Assembly (NCBI GenBank): GCA_016708785.1
Contig: JADJFC010000001.1
Coordinates: 434,001 to 498,000 of the forward strand
DNA from: Bacteroidota bacterium
GTDB taxonomy: Bacteria; Bacteroidota; Bacteroidia; AKYH767-A; 2013-40CM-41-45
Length of the DNA: 64,000 bases
Direction: 5' to 3'
Positions within the stretch are counted from its first letter, which is position 1; the number at the start of each line of letters is the position of its first letter. Below, piece after piece: positions 8,364-17,564 of the stretch. The position numbers and the translations under genes are program-made. The notes beneath the pieces are model-generated. The model saw only the letters and a program-made list of their open reading frames with translations. It made no database searches and was not told where the DNA came from.

Positions 8364-9980
8364 GTACATCGACAGAAGAAATTTCTTAAAACTGAGCGGA
8401 TTATTTTTGTCCATTCCTCTCCTCAACGCATGTCGTTTTTTCTCCCCAAATTACACCTTTCCTGTCACAATAGTCGGAGCAAATTCGAAAACCGGTCATT
8501 TGCTAAGAGAAAATAAGTTTCCTGCACCGGTCAAAACTATTATTGAAAATACCATAATTGTAGGAGGCGGAATTTCAGGACTTAGTGCTGCGAGATGGTT
8601 GAAAAAAACAACTTTCACGATTTTAAATTATTTGAACTTGATACAAAAACAGGTGGCAATTCAAAAAGCGGCGAGAATCGAATTTCCAAATATCCATTCG
8701 CTGCTCATTACTTACCTATACCAAATGAAAATTTCCCTGAATTAATCGAATTTTTACATGAACATAAAATAATAACCGGCTTCGATTCCAGTGGACTTCC
8801 ACTTTATGATGAGTACTTTATTTGCTTTGAACCGCAAGAGCGATTCTTTTATAGAGGAATCTGGCACGATGGTCTTCCGCCAAAATCCGGTTTGAATGAA
8901 TCGGAGGTTCTGGAAATAAATCGATTCTCTGAAATTACAGAAAACTATAAGAACAAAATCGGTAAGGACAACAAACCAGCATTTACAATTCCTCTTGAAT
9001 TAAGCAGCACTGATGAAGAGTTTTTAAGTCTTGATAAAATTACTATTGCTGAATATCTGCGTAATAATGAATTCAAATCTGATTTTCTAGGTTGGTACCT
9101 CAACTATTGTTGCAAAGATGATTTTGGAAGTACAATAGAAAACACCTCTGCCTGGGCAGCTATCCATTACTTTGCTTCAAGGAATGGGAAAGCAGCGAAT
9201 GCTTTGTCAAGCGATGTTCTTGTTTGGCCGGAAGGAAATCAATTTCTCGCCGCAAAATTAGAAAAGGAAATTTCAAATCATCTAAAAACTGAATATCTCA
9301 CCTATAGAGTTGAACGTTACGGAAATCAATGGATCTGTTTTGTTTATGATGTAAAAAACAAAGAAAGTATAAAATATGTTTGCCAGAATATAATACTTGC
9401 AAGTCCTCAGTTTGTAAACAAAAAAATACTCGCCTTCGATACAGGAATTGACTTCAACACTTTAAATTATTATCCGTGGCTCGTGGCTAACATCAGCATC
9501 AAAAATAAAAAATCGCTAAATGGAGCAGAAGATCTTTGCTGGGACAATGTTTTGTATTCATCTAAATCCCTAGGATACGTAAATGCATGCCATCAGTCAA
9601 TTGATTCAAGTAAATCAGAAACTGTAATTACTTATTATTATAATTTTTCCGAATCCGATCCAAAAACCGAACGAGAATCAATTTATTCGAAAGACGATAA
9701 TTACTGGAAAGAGTTCATTGTGAATGATCTTAAAAAAGCTCATCCAAAAATTGAAGAATCGACCACAGAAATCGAAATCAATATTCTTGGTCATGGAATG
9801 ATCAGTCCCTCTAAAAACTTCAGAAGCGAACCATCCCGGAAAATTCTCGAAGCCGGTTTCGAGAATCTCTATTTTGCTCATTCAGATGTTAGCGGAATTT
9901 CTATATTCGAGCAAGCCTTTTACAGAGGCATTGCCGCTGCAAAACAATTATTGAAAAACAGGACACATGATAAACTCTGA
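8341..9980 (+). CDS. Tat-exported lipoprotein FAD-dependent amine oxidase-like protein (frameshifted)
   Basis: ATG 8341 gives a twin-arginine signal, RRNFLKLSG, at Arg12-Arg13, then LLNAC with lipobox Cys31. The FAD-binding VGGGISGLSAARWLKK starts at residue 74. The frame breaks at a run of seven A (8602-8608); one more A continues as NNFHDFKLFELDTKTGGNS, the second strand and GG motif of flavin amine oxidases, into the long frame 8595-9980. The C-terminal end FAHSDVSGISIFEQAFYRGIAAAKQLL is the usual flavin-closing motif. The enzyme should fold with FAD in the cytoplasm, cross by Tat and anchor outside the inner membrane. Given the operon, oxidation of a polyamine-like amine is a reasonable guess. 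It overlaps the next gene by 14 bases. Confidence 0.8.
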
Positions 9981-11091
9981 AAACAGCTGGATCAAGTCCC
10001 GACTTTATGATTTTCTATTTATCTTATTTCCGCCTTTCGCTTGCTTACTTGTTATTTACTTTTTTCCGCACCTGTTTATTAATGAAAAGCACGAAAGTGA
10101 ACTTCTTTGGTTTATATTGATAGTCTGTATTGATGTTGGTCATGTCTATAGTACGATCTATCGTACCTACATGGACAAAGAAACAATCAGAAAAAACAGA
10201 ATGCTTTTTTTCTTAAGCCCACTCCTTCTCTATCTTACGGGAGTTATGCTTCACAGTATTCATCCACTATTTTTCTGGAGAGCGATGGCTTATCTGGCAG
10301 TATTTCATTTTATCCGGCAACAATACGGTTTTATGCGATTGTATTCGAGAAATGAAAAACAAAATCCGATCTTCAGAAAGATTGATACAGTAACGATATA
10401 TGCGGCTACATTATATCCAATCATTTTTTGGCATTTTAAAGGGCAGCAAAATTTCAATTGGTTCATTGAAAACGATTTTTTATTTATCAATCAACCTGAC
10501 CTTACTCCCGTTTTTTTTGTAATCTATTTGGCTATCCTTTTCATTTATCTGGTTAAAGAAATTTTTATCGTCTTCACTGAAAAGAAATTCAATCTCCCCA
10601 AAAATCTGTTGATGTTAGGAACGATTGTTTCCTGGTACATGGGAATTGTCTATTTTAAAGGTGATCTGACATTTACCCTTCTCAATGTTGTTAGTCATGG
10701 AATTCCGTATTATGCACTCGTCTGGGCATATGGCAACAATCAGCAAAAGAAAATTACGATGAAAGAAAACTGGATGAAACTATTTTTCAATCCGAAAAAC
10801 ATTTTTCTCTTTGTTGGATTTTTAGTCGTTCTTGCGTACCTTGAAGAAATGTTATGGGATGGATTCATTTGGAAGGAGCATAACAGTGTTTTTCCGCTTA
10901 CAAATTTACTTCCTGATCTGACCGGATTCAAGAATCTTACATCCCTTGTCATCCCTTTGCTGGCATTGCCTCAATTGATGCATTATTTTATTGATGGATT
11001 TATCTGGAAAATGAAGAAGGATAAATTTGGATGGAGCACATTTCTATTTTCGAAATCAAAAGTGATTCAATCTGACAATTTAAAAGCATAA
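9967..11091 (+). CDS. Conserved multi-pass membrane protein of unknown function
   Basis: The 374-residue product is almost entirely hydrophobic, with about nine to ten predicted helices (for example near 14-33, 45-64, 79-99, 104-122, 151-168, 181-200, 214-232, 278-300 and 322-345). Histidines lie in or next to helices: DVGHVYSTIYRTY, AVFHFIRQQYGFMRLY, NVVSHGIPYYALVWAY and LPQLMHYFIDGFIWK. Such spaced histidines suggest metal or haem binding, or a membrane-embedded oxidase or hydroxylase, but I do not recognise a named family. Its start overlaps the preceding flavoprotein by 14 bases, so it is the last tightly coupled gene of the operon and a likely partner of that enzyme. Confidence 0.7.
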   Translation: MINSENSWIKSRLYDFLFILFPPFACLLVIYFFPHLFINEKHESELLWFILIVCIDVGHVYSTIYRTYMDKETIRKNRMLFFLSPLLLYLTGVMLHSIHPLFFWRAMAYLAVFHFIRQQYGFMRLYSRNEKQNPIFRKIDTVTIYAATLYPIIFWHFKGQQNFNWFIENDFLFINQPDLTPVFFVIYLAILFIYLVKEIFIVFTEKKFNLPKNLLMLGTIVSWYMGIVYFKGDLTFTLLNVVSHGIPYYALVWAYGNNQQKKITMKENWMKLFFNPKNIFLFVGFLVVLAYLEEMLWDGFIWKEHNSVFPLTNLLPDLTGFKNLTSLVIPLLALPQLMHYFIDGFIWKMKKDKFGWSTFLFSKSKVIQSDNLKA

Positions 11092-11118
11092 GTATTTATC
11101 TATCGAGTACTATGAGAT

Positions 11119-11721
11119 ATGAAGACTGACACCACATTAAAACATCAAAATATCCTCCCCGGTGATGGTACCGTCATTTATTTCGGGAAAATTGTTCCGG
11201 AAGATCAGGCAGATCTATATTTCAATGTCTTTATGAATTCCATTGAATGGAAAAATGACGAAGCGATCATTTTCGGTAAAAAGATAATTACTAAAAGAAA
11301 AGTCGCATGGTATGGAGATGAAGGTTTTTCTTACACCTACTCAAAAACAACAAAGGTCGCATTGTCATGGACAAAAGAATTGCTTGAATTGAAATTAATG
11401 ATTGAAAAAATAAGTGGAACGCAATACAACTCTTGTTTGATGAACCTTTATCACTCAGGCGACGAGGGTGTTTCCTGGCACAGTGACGATGAGAAATCGC
11501 TTGGCGACTCGCCAAATATTGCATCCTTTTCTTTAGGAGCAGAAAGAAATTTCACTTTCAAGCACAAAACAAATAAACAGACAATTTCTGTATTTCTTGA
11601 ACACGGCAGCCTTTTAGTTATGAAAGATAAAACACAAACTCACTGGCTTCACTCCATTTTAAAAACCAAAAAAATTTCCAAACCAAGAATCAGCCTTACT
11701 TTTCGGAAAATGATCTTTTAG
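11119..11721 (+). CDS. AlkB-like Fe(II)/2-oxoglutarate-dependent dioxygenase
   Basis: The 200-residue length and motifs fit the AlkB family of oxidative dealkylation enzymes. MNLYHSGDEGVSWHSDDE gives the iron ligands His121 and Asp123; WLHSI supplies the distal His (178); KPRISLTFRKM gives the two arginines that hold 2-oxoglutarate. SPNIASFSLGAERNFTFKHK is the usual strand before the distal His. Expected activity is removal of methyl or larger alkyl groups from N1/N3 positions of nucleic-acid bases. It lies 27 bases after the polyamine-like operon on the same strand and could be co-transcribed, but the gap and housekeeping nature leave this open. It ends at a genuine TAG and converges with the gene at 11743. 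Confidence 0.9.
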   Translation: MKTDTTLKHQNILPGDGTVIYFGKIVPEDQADLYFNVFMNSIEWKNDEAIIFGKKIITKRKVAWYGDEGFSYTYSKTTKVALSWTKELLELKLMIEKISGTQYNSCLMNLYHSGDEGVSWHSDDEKSLGDSPNIASFSLGAERNFTFKHKTNKQTISVFLEHGSLLVMKDKTQTHWLHSILKTKKISKPRISLTFRKMIF

Positions 11722-11742
11722 AACCAATAGTGAATAACGAAA

Positions 11743-12546
11743 TTACTTTTTAACCCCTTTGCAATTAGTTTTTATCAACTCATCAACAGAATGATCGCCA
11801 TATTCAGCTGAATTATTTAAACATTCACAGGCATCTTTTACTTTGTCTACTTTTAGGTAAACTAAAGCCAGATTATACAAAGCATCGAGATCATATGGGT
11901 TATTAGAAACAGCATTAGTAAAATTATAGATCGCTCTTTTATAATTCAATTTTTTAGCCTATGTAATACCCTGATTGTAGAAAAACTCAGCATCTTCGCA
12001 CTTCTTATGGTAATTGTAACCACTTGTCAGACTATGTGTAATTACATGATTGGTGCCTCCTGTTCTTGTATCTACTTCATTGCCTTCACTCCTCGAAGAT
12101 TTACTTATATATAAAGTGTTATAGAGTTCAAATGCAAATGTCCCTTTGAATCCAATTGGACTTCCATTTTGCATTAGGCAATTCCACTTTCCCGGAAAGT
12201 TAAAAGTAGAATCGATTAAAGCACTATCAAGCATTTTATTTGAAGTCCCATTGATTAACTTTACAAAAGCAACTTGTCCGATCGAATCAATATAGATCGT
12301 CATACTCAATCTCCCATGGTGGCAACGATCAATTGGAAGTGCAGAATATGTATTTCGTAATGCCTCAAAATTCAATTGATTCAACTGATAAAATTCTCGC
12401 TGAACAGAATCCCCTGAAACATATCCTGAATTATTCGGAGGATAAAAATTGCTGGATCTGTGTTGCACTTCCTCACTATTCTGAGCCTTGACCTGTATGT
12501 TTAATAAAATTAAAATCGTTAGTAAAGAATTTTTCATATGTAACAA
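11743..12546 (-). CDS. Secreted TonB-C-like and TPR protein interrupted by an in-frame TAG
   Basis: A signal peptide (about MKNSLLTILILLNIQVKA, starting at residue 4) leads to a region around GRLSMTIYIDSIGQVAFVKL and later GTFAFELY, which looks like the TonB C-terminal fold of periplasmic energy-transducer proteins. After residue 195 a TAG (11959-11961) stops the frame. The same frame continues without shift as AKKLNYKRAIYNFTNAVS and NNPYDLDALYNLALVYLK, a clear tetratricopeptide repeat that begins before the stop in AEFFYNQGIT. One sense codon in place of TAG restores one protein of about 267 residues. The frame downstream (11743-11949) otherwise needs a TTG start. Either a point mutation or a base error is present. 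Confidence 0.65.
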
Positions 12547-12555
12547 TATTTCAAA

Positions 12556-13059
12556 TCATTTAGACTTAACACAATTCTTCTTCTGTTCATCTATAAATCC
12601 GGGACAATTATACATAATTTTATAGACAAGTTTATTTTTAGTCCGAGAAATCTTCGGCCGCCATCCGAGAATATTAATCGTACCTGTTGTACCCTTTTGA
12701 ATTGAAAAGCACTTCTCCGCAAGTCCTGCATCCGTTTTAAATATTACACCTACAATCGACCATCCCGGATAAATTGCAATCTTATTCTGGCATTTATCAT
12801 CAAAAGCATCATCAACACAATCCATACTTTTAAACCACTTTTTAAGGCTGTCGATATTTTGATCCATGCTTAGATTAGCCAGATTTCCTGAATCCGATTC
12901 TTTTGATTCAGGCAGCCCATTTACGTGCCGTTTTACAATTCGCTCTACCTTGTTGAACTTGCCTTTAGAAACTGCCTTACACAATTTCGCTCCATCATTT
13001 CCGCTTGCAGAATAGATAAAAAATGAAAGCAATATAAATGAAATTATCACTCGTTTCAT
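12556..13059 (-). CDS. Small exported protein of unknown function
   Basis: I place the start at ATG 13059, which overlaps the stop of the upstream gene as ATGA; an in-frame start 24 bases earlier is less likely. A signal peptide MKRVIISFILLSFFIYSASG is followed by about 148 residues with several cysteines (GAKLCKAVSKG, MDCVDDAFDDKC, AEKCFS, MYNCPGF, KKNCVK), which suggests disulfides in the periplasm. I recognise no family. It is translationally coupled to the 13056-13725 gene and is followed 9 bases later by the TonB-C/TPR gene, so the three probably form an operon. Confidence 0.65.
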   Translation of the reverse strand: MKRVIISFILLSFFIYSASGNDGAKLCKAVSKGKFNKVERIVKRHVNGLPESKESDSGNLANLSMDQNIDSLKKWFKSMDCVDDAFDDKCQNKIAIYPGWSIVGVIFKTDAGLAEKCFSIQKGTTGTINILGWRPKISRTKNKLVYKIMYNCPGFIDEQKKNCVKSK

Positions 13060-13725
13060 TTTTCCTTTAAATGCTCCTTCCACTTCATTACGATTGATTC
13101 AAAGTTTAGATCATTTTTATACCATTCATTGATATATTTTTTTCCGGTGAAATTCTCTCCGGTATACAAATCGATATTCCATGTAATATTTGAAATATAA
13201 TTTCTATGAATGGTAGCATTTTCACTACCATTTATAAACAATGGATTACTTTCAAGTAAATAGATGAGAAATCTAAGTGTTACTTTATCTTCAGGAAAAG
13301 TCTCAACAAAAGCAGCACTTTCCGATTCTCTTCGAATCGTCAATCGAGAATTCATCGACATTGCAGTATACGTTCTTGCATCAGGATTCCAATGTGCAAG
13401 CATAGCAAGAATACAATACTTGAATTTATGACCTTCAAAATATTTTAATGATGCCATATACTCACGATATTCGGTTAAAACCGTTGGACCTAATTTTTCG
13501 AAATAATACTTGGCTGAATCATTCAACATTTCTTTTTCCAATCCTGCAAGAACTTCGTCTGTTAAATCGGGTGGCTTTGGATATTCCTTCCATCGATTAG
13601 TTGGATCTTTCAGTATTGAATTTGCATATTTTTTAAATGACGATCTCAAAATAGTTGAATCAGCATTCTCCGATTTACAGAATAGAAAAGAACAGGAAAA
13701 AAAATGTAAAAAAAGTAAACCTCAT
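13056..13725 (-). CDS. Probable small lipoprotein of unknown function, frameshifted near its start
   Basis: The long frame (13056-13649) has no signal and begins at an arbitrary Met. Twelve bases after the stop of the methyltransferase gene, ATG 13725 begins a hydrophobic leader MRFTFFTFF whose frame fails at a run of eight A on the plus strand (13697-13704). With seven, it reads SCSFLFCKSENADSTIL and joins the long frame, giving a likely lipoprotein or secreted protein of about 220 residues. Its middle contains AMLAHWNPDARTYTAMSMNSR; no family is recognised. It is coupled by an ATGA overlap to the next gene. Confidence 0.6.
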
Positions 13726-13736
13726 TCGATTGATAT

Positions 13737-14377
13737 TTAAATTATCTTATTCTGATTGTTGAATACAAGAGTAAGAATTCTTGGTAGTTCAGTCTTGTTC
13801 TCGTCATCAAAATACTCTTCTAATTGCAGAAGAGCTAGTCCGGATTTATGTGCACTTTTAATAAAATCAGAAATATGATGATTGAAACAATCTACAATTT
13901 GAATCCCCGACTCTGTTTCAAATCTTGCTTTGCTACCAGAATATTGTTTGAATGGATGCAATTCACCTACATAAACTATACCATCATCAGACAAAAGTTT
14001 TGATGCTTGATCAAATATATGATCAAGATCCTTAATGTGTTCGAGAACCAAACTGAATGTGATCAGATCAAACTTTTTATCTGTAAAATTCCAAGGAGCA
14101 TTAATATCTGACTGCTTAAATTCAACTTTTTCTGACTTAATCTTTGCCTTTGCTTTTAAAAGCATTTCTTCGGAAAGATCAATCGAAGTTAGATGTCCTG
14201 TAATATCCCTCTAACCAAATTGTATTTTTTCCGGTTCCGCATCCGATCTCCAGACAATTGTCAAACTTCTTTCTCTGAAAGTATTTCTCTCAGAGCGATT
14301 CCTTCCAGGTCTCTTGTCCGGTTTTCAACTTCATCATAAGTAGCTGACCATTTATTATATGCCGACTTTATATTCAT
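13737..14377 (-). pseudogene. Class I SAM-dependent methyltransferase, broken by two frameshifts
   Basis: Start ATG 14377 reads MNIKSAYNKWSATYDEVEN, typical of SAM methyltransferases. The glycine-rich SAM loop, CLEIGCGTGKNTIWL, lies in a second frame, and TSIDLSEEMLLKAKAKI onward lies in a third that runs to 13737. The later part has motif FDLITFSLVLEHIKDLDHIF and LSDDGIVYVGELHPF, the usual post-I and motif II/III regions. The breaks are near plus 14278-14280 (AAA) and near 14207-14209 (CCC); both fit one extra base. Intact, it would be a methyltransferase of about 210 residues with unknown substrate. The first frame alone stops after about 40 residues. Confidence 0.75.
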
Positions 14378-14414
14378 ACGCAGATGTTAATTTATCGAAA
14401 AATAATCAAACAAA

Positions 14415-14442
14415 AAAAATCCCGCCAAACGACGGGATTTTT
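14415..14442 (-). terminator. Rho-independent terminator of the T9SS beta-propeller gene
   Basis: A 10-bp perfect stem, AAAAATCCCG (14415-14424) against 14433-14442, has an 8-base loop and A/T-rich flanks on both sides. It lies 22 bases past the stop of the minus-strand gene at 14465 and can serve that gene. Confidence 0.8.
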
Positions 14443-14464
14443 CACAAAATATATTTAATTGAAA

Positions 14465-14776
14465 TTAGAACTTCACAACTTTAGTTTGTGCTTGAGTTCC
14501 GTTCAATTCAGCTCTGATCATGTATGTACCTGATGCAAGATTTGCAACATTCAACATTTCAAGATTTGAACCTTTAGTAACATAAACTGTTTGAGTGCTG
14601 ATGATACGTCCTGAAAGATCGATCATTGTAACGATCGCTTTTCCCGGATTAACAGCATTCAAAGTAAGTTCGATAGTATTTGGATCTTTTTGATTAGAGA
14701 AAATTGCGATCTGAGATGCAGTTAACTCATTGATTCCATTTACACATGCAGGATCTGTTGGAGAATAAACGATCAC
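14465..14776 (-). CDS. C-terminal T9SS type A sorting domain of the interrupted beta-propeller protein
   Basis: This frame is the direct continuation of the 14882-16276 gene after an in-frame TAG; the distance between the two is a multiple of three and the frame is open throughout. It carries a typical type A C-terminal sorting domain of about 75 residues: KAIVTMIDLSGRIISTQTV, LNVANLASGTYMIRAEL and the basic end TKVVKF. This domain directs cargo through the T9SS translocon and is removed at the surface. Read alone it would need a GTG start and would have no signal peptide, so it is not a separate gene in practice. Confidence 0.7.
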   Translation of the reverse strand: MIVYSPTDPACVNGINELTASQIAIFSNQKDPNTIELTLNAVNPGKAIVTMIDLSGRIISTQTVYVTKGSNLEMLNVANLASGTYMIRAELNGTQAQTKVVKF

Positions 14777-14881
14777 AGGAACAGAAGTACCAGAGAATGT
14801 ACATGAAGGATCTAATGTAAGATCTCCTAAGAATACCGGAGGAACTGTTGCTGCTGTTGCATTACCAAATACTATAGGAGT

Positions 14882-16276
14882 CTAGTAGTAAGTACCATAT
14901 GGAAGAGAAGCTGAACCATCGATCAATGTTGCATCGTTGATGAACAGACGGCTACTTACAGAAGGAGCTGGGAAACTGAATGTATAATAAGCAACTAAAC
15001 TTGGCTCGAATAATGGATCAGCACTACCTGTGATATCAGCAGAAGACAATACCCAACCTTCACCTGCAAAGTCTCCAACTGTTGGAGCAAACAAACCTGT
15101 AGAAGTTAAAATAACTGTATCTCCTTCGCAAACAAACGGAACATTTGAACTAGATGTTCCCGGATTGATAGAAGGATCAATACAAGTAATTGCAGGAATA
15201 ATTGTGTATTTGTAGATACCATCAGATGTAGGTGATGTTGTGAATCCACCTGCCCACATTGTTAATGAATCAGCGATTCCTAATGCAGTACGTTGTGTTC
15301 CTAGTTCAATATCTAGCCAGTTTACACCACCGTCAATTGAATAAGAAGAACCTGTGAAACCGTTTGTTGCATCAGCACCAGTACTAACCATCATTCCAGG
15401 TTGTCCCGGTACACGTTTCATGTCAGAACCAAATAAATTTCCAAGTGGAGTAAATGAAATCCAAGTGTCACCACCATCAACTGTAGAATAAGCTGTGCTG
15501 ATTCCTGTTGTTGCTGTATAAAGACGAGCAATACCATTTAAATTGTCAGTGAAACAAATATCAATCGCACCATTTGTAGGTACAACTAATCCTGTTGCTG
15601 AAACTGTCCAGTTAAGTCCACGATCAACTGATCTGTAAACACGACCTTTGTTAGTGTCAAACCAAATTGTATCACCAATAACATTGTAGTGAGCTACAAT
15701 TCCAAATTCACCTGCAATAGATGCCGGAATATTCAATGCCGGAGTTCTTGTCCATGTAGTACCACCATCAGTTGTAGTATAAATTTCGTATTGAGTTCCC
15801 GGATTTGGATCGCCCATTGCGAAACCTACACTGTCATCCCAAAAATGTACAACATTTGGAAATGAATTGGCATCGAAAATAGAACCAAGACCTTGCTGTG
15901 TCCAAGTACCACCACCATCTGTTGTTTTCCAGATACCACCACCTGAACCGGCAACAGCATTATAGAAACATGCCCATGCAGTGTTAGCATTAAGTCCATA
16001 GATCATTGACCAATCGTAAGAAACCGGTGCGGGAGTATTTCCTGCCATCCAGTTTGCTCCACCGTCAATCGTCATAGAGAAATCCTGACGATTTGCAGCG
16101 CCACCTGATCCATCATAAGAGCTGATCCAAACTACGTTGGAATCAACAACAGATACATTTCTTACACCAGTTGAAACTGTTGTAAATCCTGTAGCCTGTG
16201 ATAACCATACTCCCGTTTGAGCGAATGAACTTACGCTTGCTAGGATTATGGCAATAAATAGTAATTGCTTTTTCAT
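14882..16276 (-). CDS. T9SS-exported YCF48/BNR-type beta-propeller protein, interrupted by an in-frame TAG
   Basis: Signal peptide MKKQLLFIAIILASVSSFAQ is followed by repeated blades with BNR/Asp-box-like motifs (MTIDGGANW, KTTDGGGTW, TTTDGGTTW, SVDRGLNW, STVDGGDTW, SIDGGVNW), about six blades up to residue 350. A short domain with Cys372 and Cys390 follows, then TYY and TAG (14882-14884). The frame runs on past the TAG into linker and sorting domain at 14465-14776, so the full protein would be about 604 residues. It is probably a surface protein binding glycans or other proteins. One base would remove the stop. A good promoter box lies just upstream. Confidence 0.82.
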   Translation of the reverse strand: MKKQLLFIAIILASVSSFAQTGVWLSQATGFTTVSTGVRNVSVVDSNVVWISSYDGSGGAANRQDFSMTIDGGANWMAGNTPAPVSYDWSMIYGLNANTAWACFYNAVAGSGGGIWKTTDGGGTWTQQGLGSIFDANSFPNVVHFWDDSVGFAMGDPNPGTQYEIYTTTDGGTTWTRTPALNIPASIAGEFGIVAHYNVIGDTIWFDTNKGRVYRSVDRGLNWTVSATGLVVPTNGAIDICFTDNLNGIARLYTATTGISTAYSTVDGGDTWISFTPLGNLFGSDMKRVPGQPGMMVSTGADATNGFTGSSYSIDGGVNWLDIELGTQRTALGIADSLTMWAGGFTTSPTSDGIYKYTIIPAITCIDPSINPGTSSSNVPFVCEGDTVILTSTGLFAPTVGDFAGEGWVLSSADITGSADPLFEPSLVAYYTFSFPAPSVSSRLFINDATLIDGSASLPYGTYY

Positions 16277-16302
16277 GTTATTTTGGTTAGAGATATTTTT
16301 GT

Positions 16303-16332
16303 CAAAATTAAGAGTAATTCCGTTAAAAACAA
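16303..16332 (-). promoter_or_regulatory. Bacteroidota-type promoter of the beta-propeller gene
   Basis: On the minus strand TAATTTTG (16303-16310) matches TAnnTTTG, and a TTG (plus CAA 16330-16332) lies 19 bases upstream, the usual -33/-7 spacing. Transcription would start about 22 bases before the ATG at 16276. Confidence 0.6.
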
Positions 16333-16397
16333 CGACAAATGCTAAACCTTACAGCTTAATCATCAGTGAATTGTAAAGGATTTAAAACAAATTCATT

Positions 16398-17009
16398 TTA
16401 GTCTTTCCATTTAATGGTGCATCCGATTGCTTTTGTATCTTTTGTAATCACTTCATTTCCGGAAATCAAGGCATCTACGGCCAATTGAATATATCGGATT
16501 TTTACATTTTCCGGCTCATCGGCATTGTCATCAATTGCCCCTATATACTTGACAATCAGACCATTCGTTTCTTTTTTGAGTATGTAAGCATGTGGAGTAC
16601 GTGTTGCACCATAAGTTTTAGCGATTTCCTGCGTTTCATCATAGAGGTATGGGAAACTGTAGTTCTTTTCTTTCGCTAATTCCTGCATTAACTCAAATGA
16701 GTCATCAGGAGATTTTTTGACATCGTTCGGATTAATAGCAATTACAGGGTATCCCAAGTCAGCATACTTCTTATCTAACTCAAGAATACGCGATTCATAG
16801 GCCTTTGAAAATGGACAATGATTGCACGTGAAGACAATGATAAATCCCTTCGACCCAACATAATCTTTTAATGACACCATTTTACCATCGACATTTTTTA
16901 ATGAAAAATCTATAGCCTTATCTCCTACTTTATAGCCCTGCGCAGACATCTGAAGCGAAATAAATAGCAGTGATACAATCACCATAACTGTTCCAATTTG
17001 CTTTTTCAT
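16398..17009 (-). CDS. Exported thioredoxin-fold protein (AhpC/TSA-like) with CNHC site
   Basis: A signal peptide (to about residue 24, SLQMSAQG) is followed by an AhpC/TSA-like thioredoxin fold. VFTCNHCPFSKAYESR supplies a redox CxxC pair (Cys62, Cys65), with the cis-Pro loop at ATRTPHAYIL. The length (203) and the CNHCPF motif fit the thioredoxin-family proteins common in Bacteroidota that are annotated as redoxins. It should act as a periplasmic thiol oxidoreductase; the substrate is unknown. Its ATG lies 4 bases after the reconstructed stop of the upstream thioredoxin gene (17014), so the two form an operon. Confidence 0.85.
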   Translation of the reverse strand: MKKQIGTVMVIVSLLFISLQMSAQGYKVGDKAIDFSLKNVDGKMVSLKDYVGSKGFIIVFTCNHCPFSKAYESRILELDKKYADLGYPVIAINPNDVKKSPDDSFELMQELAKEKNYSFPYLYDETQEIAKTYGATRTPHAYILKKETNGLIVKYIGAIDDNADEPENVKIRYIQLAVDALISGNEVITKDTKAIGCTIKWKD

Positions 17010-17013
17010 ATTT

Positions 17014-17498
17014 TTAGTTTTGTTTATTTTCTGCTTTTAAAATTTCCGCTTTCAATTCTTCATATGACATTTCGCCTTCTTTGAAAAAAACTTTTTGCCC
17101 ATTAACATATATCAATGTTGCCGGAATTGCTCCACTCCATGAACTATCTACTTTATTTATCCACTCGTTTGGGTCAGTATCATTAATATGAACGACTTTT
17201 GATTTTATTTTTTATTTTTAATAAAATCACTAGCTGAACTTCTGAATTTGCTATTGAAGTCAAGGTTCACTAAACAGACTTTAAAATTATCAGAACCCAT
17301 TTCTGAATTTATCTTCTCAAAATAAGGCAACTCTACAATACAAGGTTTACACCAGGAAGCCCAGAAATTTACAACTTGAATACCATTCGCTTTTAAAATA
17401 TCGTCCTGATAAAACTGCTCAAATTTTTTGTCTGCAATGTCTTGGGCTAAACAATATTTAGACAAGAAAAGTATAACAAATAGCATCGATTTTACCAT
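17014..17498 (-). CDS. Exported TlpA-like thioredoxin, frameshifted
   Basis: After a signal peptide ending LAQ comes VVNFWASWCKPCIVELPYF, the TlpA/ResA active site (Cys50, Cys53). The frame ends early at FIKNKK. On the minus strand a run of six A (plus T-run 17208-17213) is one short; with seven, the reading continues as IKSKVVHINDTDPNEW, then the cis-Pro segment GAIPATLIYVNG and EILKAENKQN to a TAA at 17014. The complete protein has about 160 residues, normal for the family. It probably keeps periplasmic thiols reduced together with the next gene. The true start may be the Met at 17486. Confidence 0.8.
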
Positions 17499-17502
17499 CC
17501 TT

Positions 17503-17534
17503 CAAAGATAGATATAAATCTTTCAGAAGTTCAA
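17503..17534 (-). promoter_or_regulatory. Bacteroidota-type promoter of the thioredoxin operon
   Basis: On the minus strand TATCTTTG (17503-17510) matches TAnnTTTG, with a TTG (plus CAA 17532-17534) 21 bases upstream. The box is only 4 bases from the annotated ATG, so transcription would begin at or after it. This favours the internal Met at 17486 as the start, or a leaderless message. Confidence 0.5.
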
Positions 17535-17564
17535 CCTGATTTCCGAGAACAAATCTAAACATTC

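Noticed and set aside
8602..8608. Programmed ribosomal frameshifting at the A-run in the flavoprotein gene
   Set aside because: Many unrelated genes here show the same kind of single-base break, some without slippery sites, and no downstream stem was seen; sequence error is simpler.
11959..14884. Reassignment of TAG to an amino acid
   Set aside because: Two complete genes (ends at 11721 and 41403) use TAG as a sensible stop after normal C-termini.
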